64,000 nucleotides of DNA from an uncultured Eubacterium sp. (lineage in GTDB: Bacteria; Bacillota; Clostridia; Lachnospirales; Lachnospiraceae): positions 62,001 to 126,000 of the forward strand of contig URAI01000001.1 in NCBI GenBank assembly GCA_900545725.1. The letters are read 5' to 3'. The notes under the pieces are model-generated. The model made no database searches and was not told the DNA's origin. It worked only from the letters and a program-made list of their open reading frames with translations. Position numbers and translations under genes: made by a program. Positions 44,262-54,166 of the stretch are shown piece after piece. Within the stretch, counting starts at the first letter, position 1. Each line of letters opens with the position of its first letter.

Positions 44262-45451
44262 CAATGCACCTCCATGATACTATCAATAAAATCATTATAT
44301 TTCTTAGCAATAACCTTATAATCATATTTTCCAGCTGTCTCATATGCTGCCGTAACATATTTATTATAAATGTTTTTATCATTTAATACAATGTTAATTC
44401 TATCTGCTATTTCCTTTATGTCTTTTTCTTCTGTAAGATAACCATTTATACCATCCTTAATAAGATCCGTTATTCCTCCTGAACGACTTGCAACCACCGG
44501 AAGTCCCGATGCAAATGCCTCAAGCATTACAAGCCCGAAACCCTCTTTATCACCATCTCTTGCCGTTATGCTCGGCATAACAAATATATCTGAAGATGCA
44601 TATATATATCTTAACTGTTCATGTGTTTTGGCACCCATAAACTGTATACACTTACACTGCTTCGCTGCACATACCTTCTCTGCCTGTCTTTCAAGCCCGG
44701 CTCTTAATGGTCCATTCCCCACTATTACAAGTATAGCTCCATCAATATAATTCATTGCATCAATAAGATATGCAACGCCTTTTTTTTCAGCAAGCCTGCC
44801 AACAAATAATATAACTTTCTTACCATTCTGGTTAAAATAATTATCCTTATAAAACTGTTTTCCAAAATAAGAAGTGTCACAGCCCATTGATATTACAGCC
44901 TTATGTTTATTATCATATATTGAATCCATAACATTAAGCAATGGTTGTGATACCGCCGTAACACCTGCTGCCTTTTTCAAACACCTTCTCTTAAGCTTTA
45001 ATAATAACCCCTTATTAAGCGATGTAACATCCGCCCCATGCCCTGTTACAATATATGGCTTATTTACAAATGACTGCACAATTCCCTGTGGTATAAGCCA
45101 GTTGGAATGTACTATATCATAATCATTTCTTAACTTAAACAGATTGTAAAATAAAGAAATAAAAAGCCAGGGTACTAACAGTGCCCTGGTCTTTTTCTGC
45201 TTTATTCTTGGTACAATAGCTCCAGGATAACAAAGTGTCTCTAATGAATGTATTGGAAAATAATGATATCTTATTACATTAACTCCCTCCAGCCTCTCTT
45301 TATCTGCTGCTCCCGGTGCAGCCGGCACCAATACCGTTACGTCTGCATACTCTTTCATCGCCTTGGCTATATCAAGTATAAATCTTGGCTCAGTATCATT
45401 TTCATAACGTGGAAATGTTGAACCTGTAATAAGTAATCTTTTCTTTTTCAT
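44261..45451 (-). CDS. Glycosyltransferase family 4
   Basis: Retaining GT-B enzyme, 396 residues. N-terminal acceptor domain with TGSTFPRYENDTEPRF and ITGHGADV; C-terminal donor domain with VGRLAEKKGVAYLIDAM and the EX7E-type EGFGLVMLEAFASGLPVVAS. Probably adds a sugar to the undecaprenyl-linked repeat unit on the cytoplasmic face. Its last base overlaps the next start codon. Start chosen for GGAGATTATA, with the upstream in-frame ATG lying in the ribosome site. Confidence 0.9.
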   Translation of the reverse strand: MKKKRLLITGSTFPRYENDTEPRFILDIAKAMKEYADVTVLVPAAPGAADKERLEGVNVIRYHYFPIHSLETLCYPGAIVPRIKQKKTRALLVPWLFISLFYNLFKLRNDYDIVHSNWLIPQGIVQSFVNKPYIVTGHGADVTSLNKGLLLKLKRRCLKKAAGVTAVSQPLLNVMDSIYDNKHKAVISMGCDTSYFGKQFYKDNYFNQNGKKVILFVGRLAEKKGVAYLIDAMNYIDGAILVIVGNGPLRAGLERQAEKVCAAKQCKCIQFMGAKTHEQLRYIYASSDIFVMPSITARDGDKEGFGLVMLEAFASGLPVVASRSGGITDLIKDGINGYLTEEKDIKEIADRINIVLNDKNIYNKYVTAAYETAGKYDYKVIAKKYNDFIDSIMEVH

Positions 45452-45485
45452 TATAATCTCCATTCCACAGATATATATTTATATA

Positions 45486-46589
45486 TTAATCATTTTTAAT
45501 ATCATCTGAAATCTGTGAATCATCCTGTCTGCTGTCATTCTTTATATATATAGTCTGTGTCTCATCAGAATCTGACACAACATTAAGTCTGTTAATCAGT
45601 CTTTCAGCAACAGCTATTTCATCATAATTAGCCTCATCTCTTCCACTATCTTTATCATAATCCATCTTACGGACATGATACTGGATATCCTGTAATATCT
45701 TTCTATTAGCCGATATTACATCTCCTAACAAACCCACTATTATAGTCTGAACACCCGCAAGGAGCATTGTACTTGCAAATATAAGCGACTGTGTATGTCC
45801 TGCTCCATCACCCATACACATAAATATAAAGTATCTTATAAAGAATGCCGACCCGATAAATGACAAAACAATACCTATCATAAAAAAGAAAAATAAAGGT
45901 CTATACATAAGATACGTCCTTATTATTGTAAGCATTGACTTCTTTATATACCCCCACATACTATGAAAAAGTCTTGATTTTCTAAGCTCAGGATTAGTTC
46001 TTATAGGCACAGACATAATGGCCATCTTTTCTCTGCCTGCCTGTACAATCGTCTCAAGTGTATATGTATAATCATTGATGACATTAATTCTTAATGCAGC
46101 ATCTCTTGAATATGCCCTGAATCCACTCGGTGCATCCGGGATTCCCGTCTTACTTGCCTTTCTTACTACCCAGCTTCCAAAATGCTGCAGCTTCTTCTTA
46201 AGTGGTGAAAAATGTTCTGTATCATCAATAGGCCTTTCCCCAATAACTACGTGTGCCTTTTTATCCAAAATCGGACGTACAAGCGTCTCTATATCCGCTC
46301 CACAGTACTGGTTATCTGCATCAGTATTAACAATAATATCTGCACCATTCTTAAGACATGCATCAAGCCCTGACATAAAGCCTTTAGCAAGTCCCTTATT
46401 ACGTCTGAATCTTACGACATAATGTACTCCCCAGTTCTTGGCAACCTCTGCCGTATTATCACTGCTTCCATCATCTATAACGAGATATTCTATCTCATCT
46501 ATCCCATCTATATGCTTTGGCAGATCATTTAATGTAACCTCTAAAGTCTCTGCTTCATTATAACACGGTATCTGTATAATTAACTTCAT
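45486..46589 (-). CDS. Membrane glycosyltransferase family 2 (DPM-like)
   Basis: 367 residues. GT2 domain ~1-220 with IPCYNEAETLEVTL, VIDDGSSDNTAEVA, NTDADNQY (DXD) and PSGFRAYSR. Two hydrophobic segments at ~235-260 and ~275-305, then a ~60-residue charged cytoplasmic tail. Likely a polyprenyl-phosphate mannose/glucose synthase-like enzyme, distinct from the GtrB-like one at 34008. ATGGGGATAAA precedes the start. Confidence 0.88.
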   Translation of the reverse strand: MKLIIQIPCYNEAETLEVTLNDLPKHIDGIDEIEYLVIDDGSSDNTAEVAKNWGVHYVVRFRRNKGLAKGFMSGLDACLKNGADIIVNTDADNQYCGADIETLVRPILDKKAHVVIGERPIDDTEHFSPLKKKLQHFGSWVVRKASKTGIPDAPSGFRAYSRDAALRINVINDYTYTLETIVQAGREKMAIMSVPIRTNPELRKSRLFHSMWGYIKKSMLTIIRTYLMYRPLFFFFMIGIVLSFIGSAFFIRYFIFMCMGDGAGHTQSLIFASTMLLAGVQTIIVGLLGDVISANRKILQDIQYHVRKMDYDKDSGRDEANYDEIAVAERLINRLNVVSDSDETQTIYIKNDSRQDDSQISDDIKND

Positions 46590-46609
46590 TTTATCCCCAT
46601 TTCTGCACT

Positions 46610-46702
46610 TTAATACTTAACTAAAGAATAATACAACAATTCCCTGTTTATTTCAAGTATATTCCATAAAGTGAAATGTGTAATTACCAAAATCACATTC
46701 AT
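46610..46702 (-). CDS. Possible 30-residue leader ORF before the GT2 gene
   Basis: ATG preceded by GGAGATTAAT, then 30 codons to TAA, ending about 20 bases before the GT2 start. The product (starting MNVILVITHFTLWNILEI) is hydrophobic. Begins at the edge of repeat R3. No homology recognised; could be a leader peptide or chance. Confidence 0.25.
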   Translation of the reverse strand: MNVILVITHFTLWNILEINRELLYYSLVKY

Positions 46703-46710
46703 ATTAATCT

Positions 46711-46812
46711 CCATTTCTGAGTCAGATTTGGTTCTGCGATAAAGGCTGCTTTGTGACGCCTGCGGCACAAATAGCCAGTTCATTTATGAACTTTGGCAAA
46801 TAATCTCATAAG
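46711..46812 (-). repeat. Dispersed leader repeat, copy R3 (end module missing)
   Basis: Contains the GGCTATTTGTG-CCGCAGGCG-TCACAAAGCAGCC hairpin (46744-46776) and part of module 1, but lacks the GCCTGCGG segment beside the ribosome site found in R1 and R2. Confidence 0.7.
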
Positions 46813-46841
46813 CCTTATATTAATGGAATATAATAATATTA

Positions 46842-47648
46842 TTAATGAAATATAATAATTCCGGCAATAATTATCACTACTGCCGCCGCTATATCAATAA
46901 TGTTCTTCTGTTTTTCATTAAAACGTGAAAATATATATGATGAAATCTGTGGAAGTTCATCATCATCAGATAAATAAGGTTTAGTTTTTAATCTCTTCCT
47001 GTTATTGACAGAATGTCTTTTTTGAACTTCAGACTGCACTTTTCCGGTAAGATCATTATTATTTAACACCTGCTCATTAATATATATAAGATTATTTTTA
47101 AGCTGTAATATATTATACTTAATTACATTTTTATCAACATCTAATATCTCAGATATATGCTTAATACTAAGCTCCATATATACATAAAGCTCCATCAGAA
47201 TAATAAGTGGCTGCGGCATATTCTTATATTCTTCCGGCATACTGTTATACGCCTTAACACTTTCAAAGCCGTGACAATAATATCTTGTTATATCATAAAG
47301 AACAGCATCATCTGACACACAGTTATATATATCATTTAATTCCTTATCTACCTCATATGTAAATATCTCACCACTATTTTTTTGAATTGTCATATACATT
47401 GACTTTATTGCATATATTGCTACATCTTCATGCACATCTATTACATTTCTTCCGTTCAGTCTGGAAATGTATTTTTTTAATATTATACCAGTTATCTTAT
47501 GGCTCTTCTCATCCCCATATACAGGTCTTACAAGTGTATATACCTCATCGTATAATATACCCTCAATTTCTTTTTCTTCACCTGTATGTCCATTACAAGC
47601 ACGTTCAACCATATGCTGTAAATGTATCATCGTTTCCTCACTATGCAT
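46842..47648 (-). CDS. Membrane-tethered sigma-factor-like protein, short paralogue
   Basis: 268 residues. Its N-terminal ~185 align in pattern with the protein at 42519-44261: LYDEVYTLVRPVYGDE versus LFDEINNLVRPVCQSA, and LIILMELYVYMELSIKHISE as the helix-turn-helix part. A basic/charged linker follows, then one C-terminal membrane helix (~247-267) and no outer domain. Interpreted as a second tethered sigma-like or DNA-binding protein. AAGGATGG supports Met1; Met7 with GAGGAAACG is also possible. Confidence 0.65.
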   Translation of the reverse strand: MHSEETMIHLQHMVERACNGHTGEEKEIEGILYDEVYTLVRPVYGDEKSHKITGIILKKYISRLNGRNVIDVHEDVAIYAIKSMYMTIQKNSGEIFTYEVDKELNDIYNCVSDDAVLYDITRYYCHGFESVKAYNSMPEEYKNMPQPLIILMELYVYMELSIKHISEILDVDKNVIKYNILQLKNNLIYINEQVLNNNDLTGKVQSEVQKRHSVNNRKRLKTKPYLSDDDELPQISSYIFSRFNEKQKNIIDIAAAVVIIIAGIIIFH

Positions 47649-47689
47649 ATCTTTACCATCCTTATAAATAAGTTAATTGTTCTCATCTG

Positions 47690-48586
47690 CTACATATGCC
47701 TTGAATCCTTCACAGCTCTCTTATAAGTCTCAAGTTCATACTTCCAGTCATCACCATGAAAATTTATTATATCAAACAATGTATTTCTTAATCTGACATT
47801 AATCCACATATATGCCCTGTTATATAATCTGTCCAATAACGAACCATGACTTCTTACCATATCAATACGGTTTCTCATGCCATAATAGTCCTTCCATGTA
47901 TAATGTCTTGGCCACTCCATTAAAGGCAGTGCCGTCTTATGGTTAATTACCGCATTTGTAATTACCAGAATCCTGCTATATTTTCTTATTCTTACACAAT
48001 ATTCTGTATCATCATACCATATAAAATATTTCTTCTTAGGATAGCCAATAATTTCAATAAGACTGTCTTTTATTACAACCCCGCAAAATGAAGCTGTATC
48101 GCATGAAAACACTCTGTTTTTCTTATATATATATTCTGGAATAGTCTTAAATCTAAAACCGGGATATACCATATTCCGCCTGTGATCAGTTATTATCCTG
48201 CCGTCTGTTATAACCTTGCCAGCAAAACATGACACATCTTTATATATCTTTATCGCTCCTGATATCCTATACATAAAATCATGCTCAAGCATGGCATCAT
48301 CATCAATTATAACATGCCAGTCATCCCCAAGCCGGTGTGCAGCTTTCAAACCATAATAAAAGCCTCCTGCTCCTCCTGTATTCTTCTTAAGCGTCTTAAT
48401 AACTAAAGACGTACCACCTTTATAATCTTTATTAAGCTTCTTTAGATACTCATAAGTCCCATCATCCGACGCATTATTAATAATAACAATATGTGATGGT
48501 TTTACTGACTGGTTCAAAGCACATTCAACTGCCTCTTTTAACAGTTCACATCTGTTATATGTAACAATTATCACTGAATATTTCAT
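47690..48586 (-). CDS. Glycosyltransferase family 2, GlfT/WbbL-like
   Basis: 298 residues. VIIVTYNRCELLKEAV, NNASDDGTYEYL, the loop KNTGGAGGFYYGL and metal motif IDDDAML, plus the catalytic WYDDTEYCVR. The NTGGAGGF loop is typical of galactofuranosyl- and rhamnosyl-transferases. galE is the gene just upstream, which could supply UDP-galactose, although no UDP-galactopyranose mutase is seen, so the sugar is undecided. No membrane segment. Confidence 0.88.
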   Translation of the reverse strand: MKYSVIIVTYNRCELLKEAVECALNQSVKPSHIVIINNASDDGTYEYLKKLNKDYKGGTSLVIKTLKKNTGGAGGFYYGLKAAHRLGDDWHVIIDDDAMLEHDFMYRISGAIKIYKDVSCFAGKVITDGRIITDHRRNMVYPGFRFKTIPEYIYKKNRVFSCDTASFCGVVIKDSLIEIIGYPKKKYFIWYDDTEYCVRIRKYSRILVITNAVINHKTALPLMEWPRHYTWKDYYGMRNRIDMVRSHGSLLDRLYNRAYMWINVRLRNTLFDIINFHGDDWKYELETYKRAVKDSRHM

Positions 48587-48620
48587 ATTATCTACATTCC
48601 TAAATCTGTCTTATATATAA

Positions 48621-48651
48621 AGCCTGCAAACGACTGTGTCACCTGCAGGCT
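48621..48651 (-). terminator. Hairpin downstream of galE
   Basis: AGCCTGCA and TGCAGGCT stem with a 15-base loop, followed on the minus strand by TTATATA. A looser outer repeat ACAGACAATAA / TTATTGTCTG brackets 48660-48759. Confidence 0.55.
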
Positions 48652-48841
48652 CCTATTTTACAGACAATAAATCATAATCCATGTCTGTATACGATGCTGT
48701 TATCATAGGTTATGGACAAATATCACCACATGACTTATTTTTATAATTATTGTCTGTTCATTAAAATGATGCATATTCTATGTTAAAAGCGTCTTTACTT
48801 ATAAACAGCCTTTAAACAGATTCATAAACATCATATAAATA

Positions 48842-49858
48842 TTATTTTGCATATCCGTTAGGATTATTACTCTGCCAGTTCCATGTATCACGGCACATAT
48901 CCTCAAGAGTTCTTGTTGTCTTCCATCCAAGCACCTTCTGTGCCTTATCTGAATCAGCCCAGAACTGTGGAAGGTCTCCGGCACGGCGTGGTCCAAATTC
49001 ATACTTAATCTTAATACCATTAGCCTTCTCAAATGCATTGACAATATCAAGAACGCTGTAAGGAGTTCCTGTACCAAGATTGAACACAGAAGTTCCCTTA
49101 TGTCCGGCACCATATTCCACTGCCTTTAAATGTCCGTTGGCAAGGTCACATACATGTATATAATCTCTTCTGCATGTTCCATCAGGTGTTTCATAATCAT
49201 TACCAAATATTGTAAGATGATCTCTTCTTCCAACTGCCACCTGTGCAATATAAGGCATAAGATTATTAGGAATCCCCTGTGGGTCTTCTCCAATTCTTCC
49301 TGACTTATGTGCACCGATAGGATTAAAATATCTTAAAAGAACTACTGAAAGCTCATCATCAGCCTTAGCAGCATCTTCTAATATCTGTTCCATCATAGAC
49401 TTAGTCCAGCCATAAGGATTAGAACAGCTGCCCTTCTTCATTGTCTCGATATATGGAATATCATTTTCCTCACCGTATACTGTTGCTGATGATGAGAATA
49501 CAAACTGGTGTACGCCTGTCTCTTTCATACATTCAAGAAGAGTAAGTGTAGTATCTATATTATTACGGTAATACTCTATTGGCTTCTGTACAGATTCACC
49601 AACAGCCTTTAGTCCTGCAAAATGTATTACACAGTCAATCTTATTCTCTGAAAATATCTTTTCCATAACAGCTTTATCCTTAACATCTGCTTCATATGAT
49701 ACTACTGTCTTTCCTGCAAGCTCCTGTATTCTTACAACTGCCTCTGGTGAGCTGTTACAGTAATTATCAACTATAACAACATCATGTCCTGCTTCAAGAA
49801 GCTCTACTGCTGTATGAGAGCCTATGTATCCTGCGCCACCTGCTAATAAAATATTCAT
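48842..49858 (-). CDS. galE: UDP-glucose 4-epimerase
   Basis: Interconverts UDP-glucose and UDP-galactose. 338 residues. LLAGGAGYIGSHTAVELLEA nucleotide loop, HFAGLKAVGESV, Ser in FSSSATVYG, catalytic YGWTKSMME (YxxxK) and RYFNPIGAH are all diagnostic. GGAGAAATAATT precedes the start. Within the polysaccharide locus it would provide UDP-Gal(NAc). Confidence 0.95.
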   Translation of the reverse strand: MNILLAGGAGYIGSHTAVELLEAGHDVVIVDNYCNSSPEAVVRIQELAGKTVVSYEADVKDKAVMEKIFSENKIDCVIHFAGLKAVGESVQKPIEYYRNNIDTTLTLLECMKETGVHQFVFSSSATVYGEENDIPYIETMKKGSCSNPYGWTKSMMEQILEDAAKADDELSVVLLRYFNPIGAHKSGRIGEDPQGIPNNLMPYIAQVAVGRRDHLTIFGNDYETPDGTCRRDYIHVCDLANGHLKAVEYGAGHKGTSVFNLGTGTPYSVLDIVNAFEKANGIKIKYEFGPRRAGDLPQFWADSDKAQKVLGWKTTRTLEDMCRDTWNWQSNNPNGYAK

Positions 49859-50021
49859 AATTATTTCTCCATTTCTAAAATACTATCATCTATATATTCT
49901 ATAGTATACTTGTATTTTTATAGTATATTTTTATATAATTTTCATGCTTACATGCGGTCATACTATATCGGACAGTCCATAATAATCATTATAGTATTTC
50001 CTCATTTACAATATCCAGACA

Positions 50022-51428
50022 TCAGCCGCCCTGAAATACTGCAATAAATGTTCTTAATATAATCTTGACATCTAACATAATACTCCAATTATCAATATAA
50101 TCAAGATCCATGCTTACAATATCTTCAAAATCAGTTATCGTCTTTCTTCCGTAAGCCTGCCACATTCCCGTTATTCCTGGCTTCATAGAAAGTCTTCTCT
50201 TATGATGTCCCTCATATTGCTTAAATTCATTAACTGTAGGTGGTCTCGTTCCTACAATACTCATATCTCCCTTAAATACATTAATAAACTGCGGAAGTTC
50301 GTCAATACTTGTCTTCCTTATAAATTTGCCCACCTTAGTAATTCTTGGGTCATCTTTCATCTTAAACATAAGACCGCTCATTTCATTTTTTGCCATAAGC
50401 TCTTTTTTACGTTCTTCGGCATCCATATACATTGAACGAAACTTATATATATAAAAATATCTGCCATTCCTGCCAACACGCTTCTGCTTGAAAAATACAG
50501 GTCCAGGCGATTCTATCTTAATAGCCGGAGCTACAAAAATCATTGCAATAAACATAATCACAAGTCCCACTATCGAACCAATTATATCAATTATCCTCTT
50601 AATAGCCAGCTTTCTGTAATCATAGAACCTGTTAGCAAATGTTACAACCGGTGTCTTTCCCATCTTCTCAAGCTTCATATCATAATCTTTATATGCATCA
50701 AGAGTCTCAAGCTTGATATGTACAATAATCCCCATATCTTCAAGCTGCATAACAACAGCTGATAATTCTTCTGCTTTATCCTGTCTGATACTTATATATA
50801 CTTCATCTACTATTTCATTTTTCATATAAGTCATCATATCATGTACATTGGCAACTACCGGAACACCATTAATATTGTCACCCTTCATATCCTTATCAAT
50901 AACTGCTATTCCATATAACCTGTTTGCCCAGTTATCGATAGAAGAATATTTATCAACAATCCTGTCTGCCCTATCACTTGTTGTAATCACAAGAAGTCTC
51001 TTTTTATTTCTATACTTCTTTGTAAGATACAGCTTAATTACCTCTCTTACAATTAACATTAGTATAACATTAATAATTATTGTCAAAACATACAAGCCTC
51101 TTGGGAAGTCCACAGAACTTTTATCTAACAACTGGTATATTGCAATTATTGCTGCCAATATAATATTCGTCTTAAATACAGAAACAGTCTCCTGCATCAG
51201 TGTTCTTTTTGTATAATCTTCATTTTCTGTATGAATAAGATATGCTATAAGAAATGTTGCTATAACAACTGTCAGTTTGGAATCAACCTGCCCAACTGAA
51301 AATCCCAACCCAAAGCCCTTATAATAATAAAGCCATATAAAGCCCGACATATAATAGCTTAATAACAATCCCGCAAAATCAGTTATAAATAATATTATAT
51401 TCTGTATTCTTTGTTTATTTTGTAACAT
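50022..51428 (-). CDS. Polyprenyl-phosphate hexose-1-phosphate transferase (initiating sugar transferase)
   Basis: 468 residues. Four N-terminal membrane helices (to ~130), a Rossmann-like CoA_binding_3 domain (LLVITTSDRADRIV, ~140-260), a re-entrant helix near 285 and the catalytic bacterial sugar-transferase domain (FFKQKRVGRNG, YKFRSMYMDAEE, IRKTSIDELPQFINVFKGDMSIVGTRPP as adjoining motifs, PGITGMWQAYGR). Starts the repeat unit by placing hexose-1-P on undecaprenyl phosphate at the inner membrane face. AAAGGAAATTAT site. Gene context defines the locus as Wzx/Wzy-type. Confidence 0.95.
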   Translation of the reverse strand: MLQNKQRIQNIILFITDFAGLLLSYYMSGFIWLYYYKGFGLGFSVGQVDSKLTVVIATFLIAYLIHTENEDYTKRTLMQETVSVFKTNIILAAIIAIYQLLDKSSVDFPRGLYVLTIIINVILMLIVREVIKLYLTKKYRNKKRLLVITTSDRADRIVDKYSSIDNWANRLYGIAVIDKDMKGDNINGVPVVANVHDMMTYMKNEIVDEVYISIRQDKAEELSAVVMQLEDMGIIVHIKLETLDAYKDYDMKLEKMGKTPVVTFANRFYDYRKLAIKRIIDIIGSIVGLVIMFIAMIFVAPAIKIESPGPVFFKQKRVGRNGRYFYIYKFRSMYMDAEERKKELMAKNEMSGLMFKMKDDPRITKVGKFIRKTSIDELPQFINVFKGDMSIVGTRPPTVNEFKQYEGHHKRRLSMKPGITGMWQAYGRKTITDFEDIVSMDLDYIDNWSIMLDVKIILRTFIAVFQGG

Positions 51429-51583
51429 ATAATTTCCTTTTTATCTTTATCTGTTATCTTCCCACAGCCGTCTTCAAAACCAACAGCTTATACTGGTATT
51501 ATCTATTTCACCTAAACTTTTAAAATTATATCACTGCCTTATTATAATTGTAAAGTGAATATATTTCACGATTATAGATTTCA

Positions 51584-52546
51584 TTATCTGTCTATAAGCT
51601 TTATAACCCACGGACATATATATTTTACAAGTGTAACAAATCTTGTCTTCTTTCCAAAAGTATCTGATTTTAATAATGCATGCATATATTTTTTTGATTC
51701 AATTTTTATCTCCTGTATCATATCAGGTCTGTTATGATATACTCTTAATCTAGCATATACATTAATACATGTTCTGCAATAAGCTGCCTGTATTGCATCC
51801 TTGCAGGTTATATAAGAATATTTATCATTGTATAAAAACTGTTTCATTACCCACAGATATTCAAACCATTTCTCATTATAATCCCCCCAGAACTTCCCAA
51901 GCGCACTATCCTGTCTTAGGACATAGTAATATTGAGGTTCTTTAAGATACAAAATACTTTGTGCATATTTCATATAATCGACATTAAAAAGTAAATCTTC
52001 TGCTATCCTTGTTGAAGAATCAAATGTCAGATTGTTCTTTTTTATAATATCAAGCAAAAACAACTTGCTCCATACACTTCCAAATACGCCATGTTGACAG
52101 AACAGAAAATCGAACGCCTGCTGTCTTGTTATTCTGCCGGTATCAAAAAAATGTATACATTCTCTTTCCTGCCCACCGTCAATCACCTTATATCTGTTAA
52201 GGAGATAATCACCATTATTATCTTCCATCATTTTAACATAGCTGCCAATCGCAGTCTCATCCATCCAGTCATCAGAATCAACAAACATAACATATTTTCC
52301 ATGCGCATATTCAAGACCTGTATTTCTCGCTTTTGATACGCCCTCATTCTTTTTATGTATAACCAGTACACGCTTATCTTTTCTATTATATTCATCGCAT
52401 ATCTTAGACGAACTGTCTGTCGAACCATCATCTACAAGTATTATTTTTATATCCTTAAATGTCTGTGCAAGCAGTGAATCAATACATTTTTTCAAATATT
52501 CTTCGACATTATACACAGGTATAATTATTGATACTTTTTCACTCAT
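51584..52546 (-). CDS. Glycosyltransferase family 2 (EpsJ/WcaA-like)
   Basis: 320 residues. IIIPVYNVEEYLKKCIDSLL, LVDDGSTDSSSKICDEY, NEGVSKARNTGLEYAHGKY and the metal motif FVDSDDWMD are the textbook GT2 motifs. Cytoplasmic, no membrane helix. Start set at ATG 52546 with GGGGATTAAT; the in-frame ATG 12 bases earlier overlaps that site. Confidence 0.92.
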   Translation of the reverse strand: MSEKVSIIIPVYNVEEYLKKCIDSLLAQTFKDIKIILVDDGSTDSSSKICDEYNRKDKRVLVIHKKNEGVSKARNTGLEYAHGKYVMFVDSDDWMDETAIGSYVKMMEDNNGDYLLNRYKVIDGGQERECIHFFDTGRITRQQAFDFLFCQHGVFGSVWSKLFLLDIIKKNNLTFDSSTRIAEDLLFNVDYMKYAQSILYLKEPQYYYVLRQDSALGKFWGDYNEKWFEYLWVMKQFLYNDKYSYITCKDAIQAAYCRTCINVYARLRVYHNRPDMIQEIKIESKKYMHALLKSDTFGKKTRFVTLVKYICPWVIKLIDR

Positions 52547-52628
52547 ATTAATCCCCATTCTATATGTAATTTCTAATCGGACATGAACAGTTGTCTGTTT
52601 TATTCATAGACACCACCTATAAAAATCC

Positions 52629-54149
52629 TTATCTTTTCAATATTCCTTTTACAAGTGCTTTTACCTGTCCAAATTCTTCAAACTTAAACAATGTTGCAAA
52701 AAACAATAAATTAGGAACTATAATACATATAATAAGCTTTACTATAAGCTCTGCTATACCAGTAAATGGCACTAATGAACACACAGTATATGTAATTATA
52801 GATATCACAATAGTAATAACCGTATAATATACAACTCTTATAACATATTTAGCCGCATTACGCTTGAATAATACCGTAAACAGATTATAAAAAAGCCAAG
52901 GCATACCAATAAAAATAATACTTATTACAGTAGATAATAATACACCATACAATCCAAAGAACTGAACCATTATTATATTAAGTGCAAGATTAGTAAGTGC
53001 CGTTACCAGCGGTCTGTATTTATCCTCATGCCACATTCCCGCTGCATCCTTATATGTAAGCAGAAGCTGCTGTATCTCATATACAAAGAAATATATACAA
53101 AAGCACACAACTTCACTCATTCCCAACATAAGCTTCTCGTTGCCATTCATCCATATATTCATAAATGGTTGCATAAGGCATACAATACATACTGTACAAA
53201 AGCCTGCTATCCATGCAATAAGAAATGTAAATTTCTTAAAATCATTGTAATTCTTCTCCTTTGTCTCAACTATGATACTATTGCCAATCCCTGCCGTACA
53301 CGAATTAAATACAACTGCTATAAATGCTATCACCGATGATATTATAAAAAAATAATTCTGATATATGGCAAGTACAGTAAGTCCCAAAAATGCTGATATT
53401 ACAACTGTATCTGCTGAATTGACTATAACTGCACCAATCTTAGACGTAAAGAGGTCTCTTATTCTTGAATTAATCTGTGCAACCTCTTCCTTAGGAAGGC
53501 TTCCCTTACATCTGTATTCAGGATACATCCTTGTAACCACAGCCGCAGTAATAATATTAGAGGCAATCTGTAAAAGAATAAGCACAAGCACATACATATA
53601 ATAGTTTTTTAAGAAAACAATCGTAAATATTTGCAATATATATTTTATTGTGTCAGTAATTATCGTTACCTTACTTACAATATCATTTCTCTGATATGCC
53701 TGTAAGATTGAATTTTTATATGCATACAACCAGTATGTAAATACCGTTGCAAGAAGATTCATCACATACAATACATATATATTAATTCCTTCCGGCACAT
53801 CGCTTTTAATAAGATGTGGTACAAATGGAATTATCACACAGCCTGCTGCCAGCACAACCATTCCAATTATCCTATAATATTTCCTATATAATCCCATAAG
53901 AGCGCAGATTGTATTATTGTCATGTTCGGCAACCGGTTTATACATACTATATACCATAGCACTACCAACACCAAGCTCTGCAAGATTAAGCACCTGAAGC
54001 ACCGATGTAAACAGGCTGTTAAGTCCGAGATACTGTACTCCCATAAAATATATCATTATCGTTCTCATTAAAAATGGAACAACTATCTGATATAGCTTAA
54101 GACATGTACCAAATATTATATTTCTTGTCGCATTTTTCTTTCTATTCAC
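52629..54149 (-). CDS. Wzx-type oligosaccharide flippase (MOP superfamily)
   Basis: 506 residues, about 14 hydrophobic segments, starting NIIFGTCLKLYQIVVPFLMRTIMI and YLGLNSLFTSVLQVLNLAELG, the usual Wzx/polysaccharide_synt opening. Moves the lipid-linked repeat unit across the membrane. The start codon is GTG with GGAGGCACATCC. Pairs functionally with the Wzy-like protein two genes upstream. Confidence 0.9.
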   Translation of the reverse strand: MNRKKNATRNIIFGTCLKLYQIVVPFLMRTIMIYFMGVQYLGLNSLFTSVLQVLNLAELGVGSAMVYSMYKPVAEHDNNTICALMGLYRKYYRIIGMVVLAAGCVIIPFVPHLIKSDVPEGINIYVLYVMNLLATVFTYWLYAYKNSILQAYQRNDIVSKVTIITDTIKYILQIFTIVFLKNYYMYVLVLILLQIASNIITAAVVTRMYPEYRCKGSLPKEEVAQINSRIRDLFTSKIGAVIVNSADTVVISAFLGLTVLAIYQNYFFIISSVIAFIAVVFNSCTAGIGNSIIVETKEKNYNDFKKFTFLIAWIAGFCTVCIVCLMQPFMNIWMNGNEKLMLGMSEVVCFCIYFFVYEIQQLLLTYKDAAGMWHEDKYRPLVTALTNLALNIIMVQFFGLYGVLLSTVISIIFIGMPWLFYNLFTVLFKRNAAKYVIRVVYYTVITIVISIITYTVCSLVPFTGIAELIVKLIICIIVPNLLFFATLFKFEEFGQVKALVKGILKR

Positions 54150-54166
54150 GGATGTGCCTCCAATAA

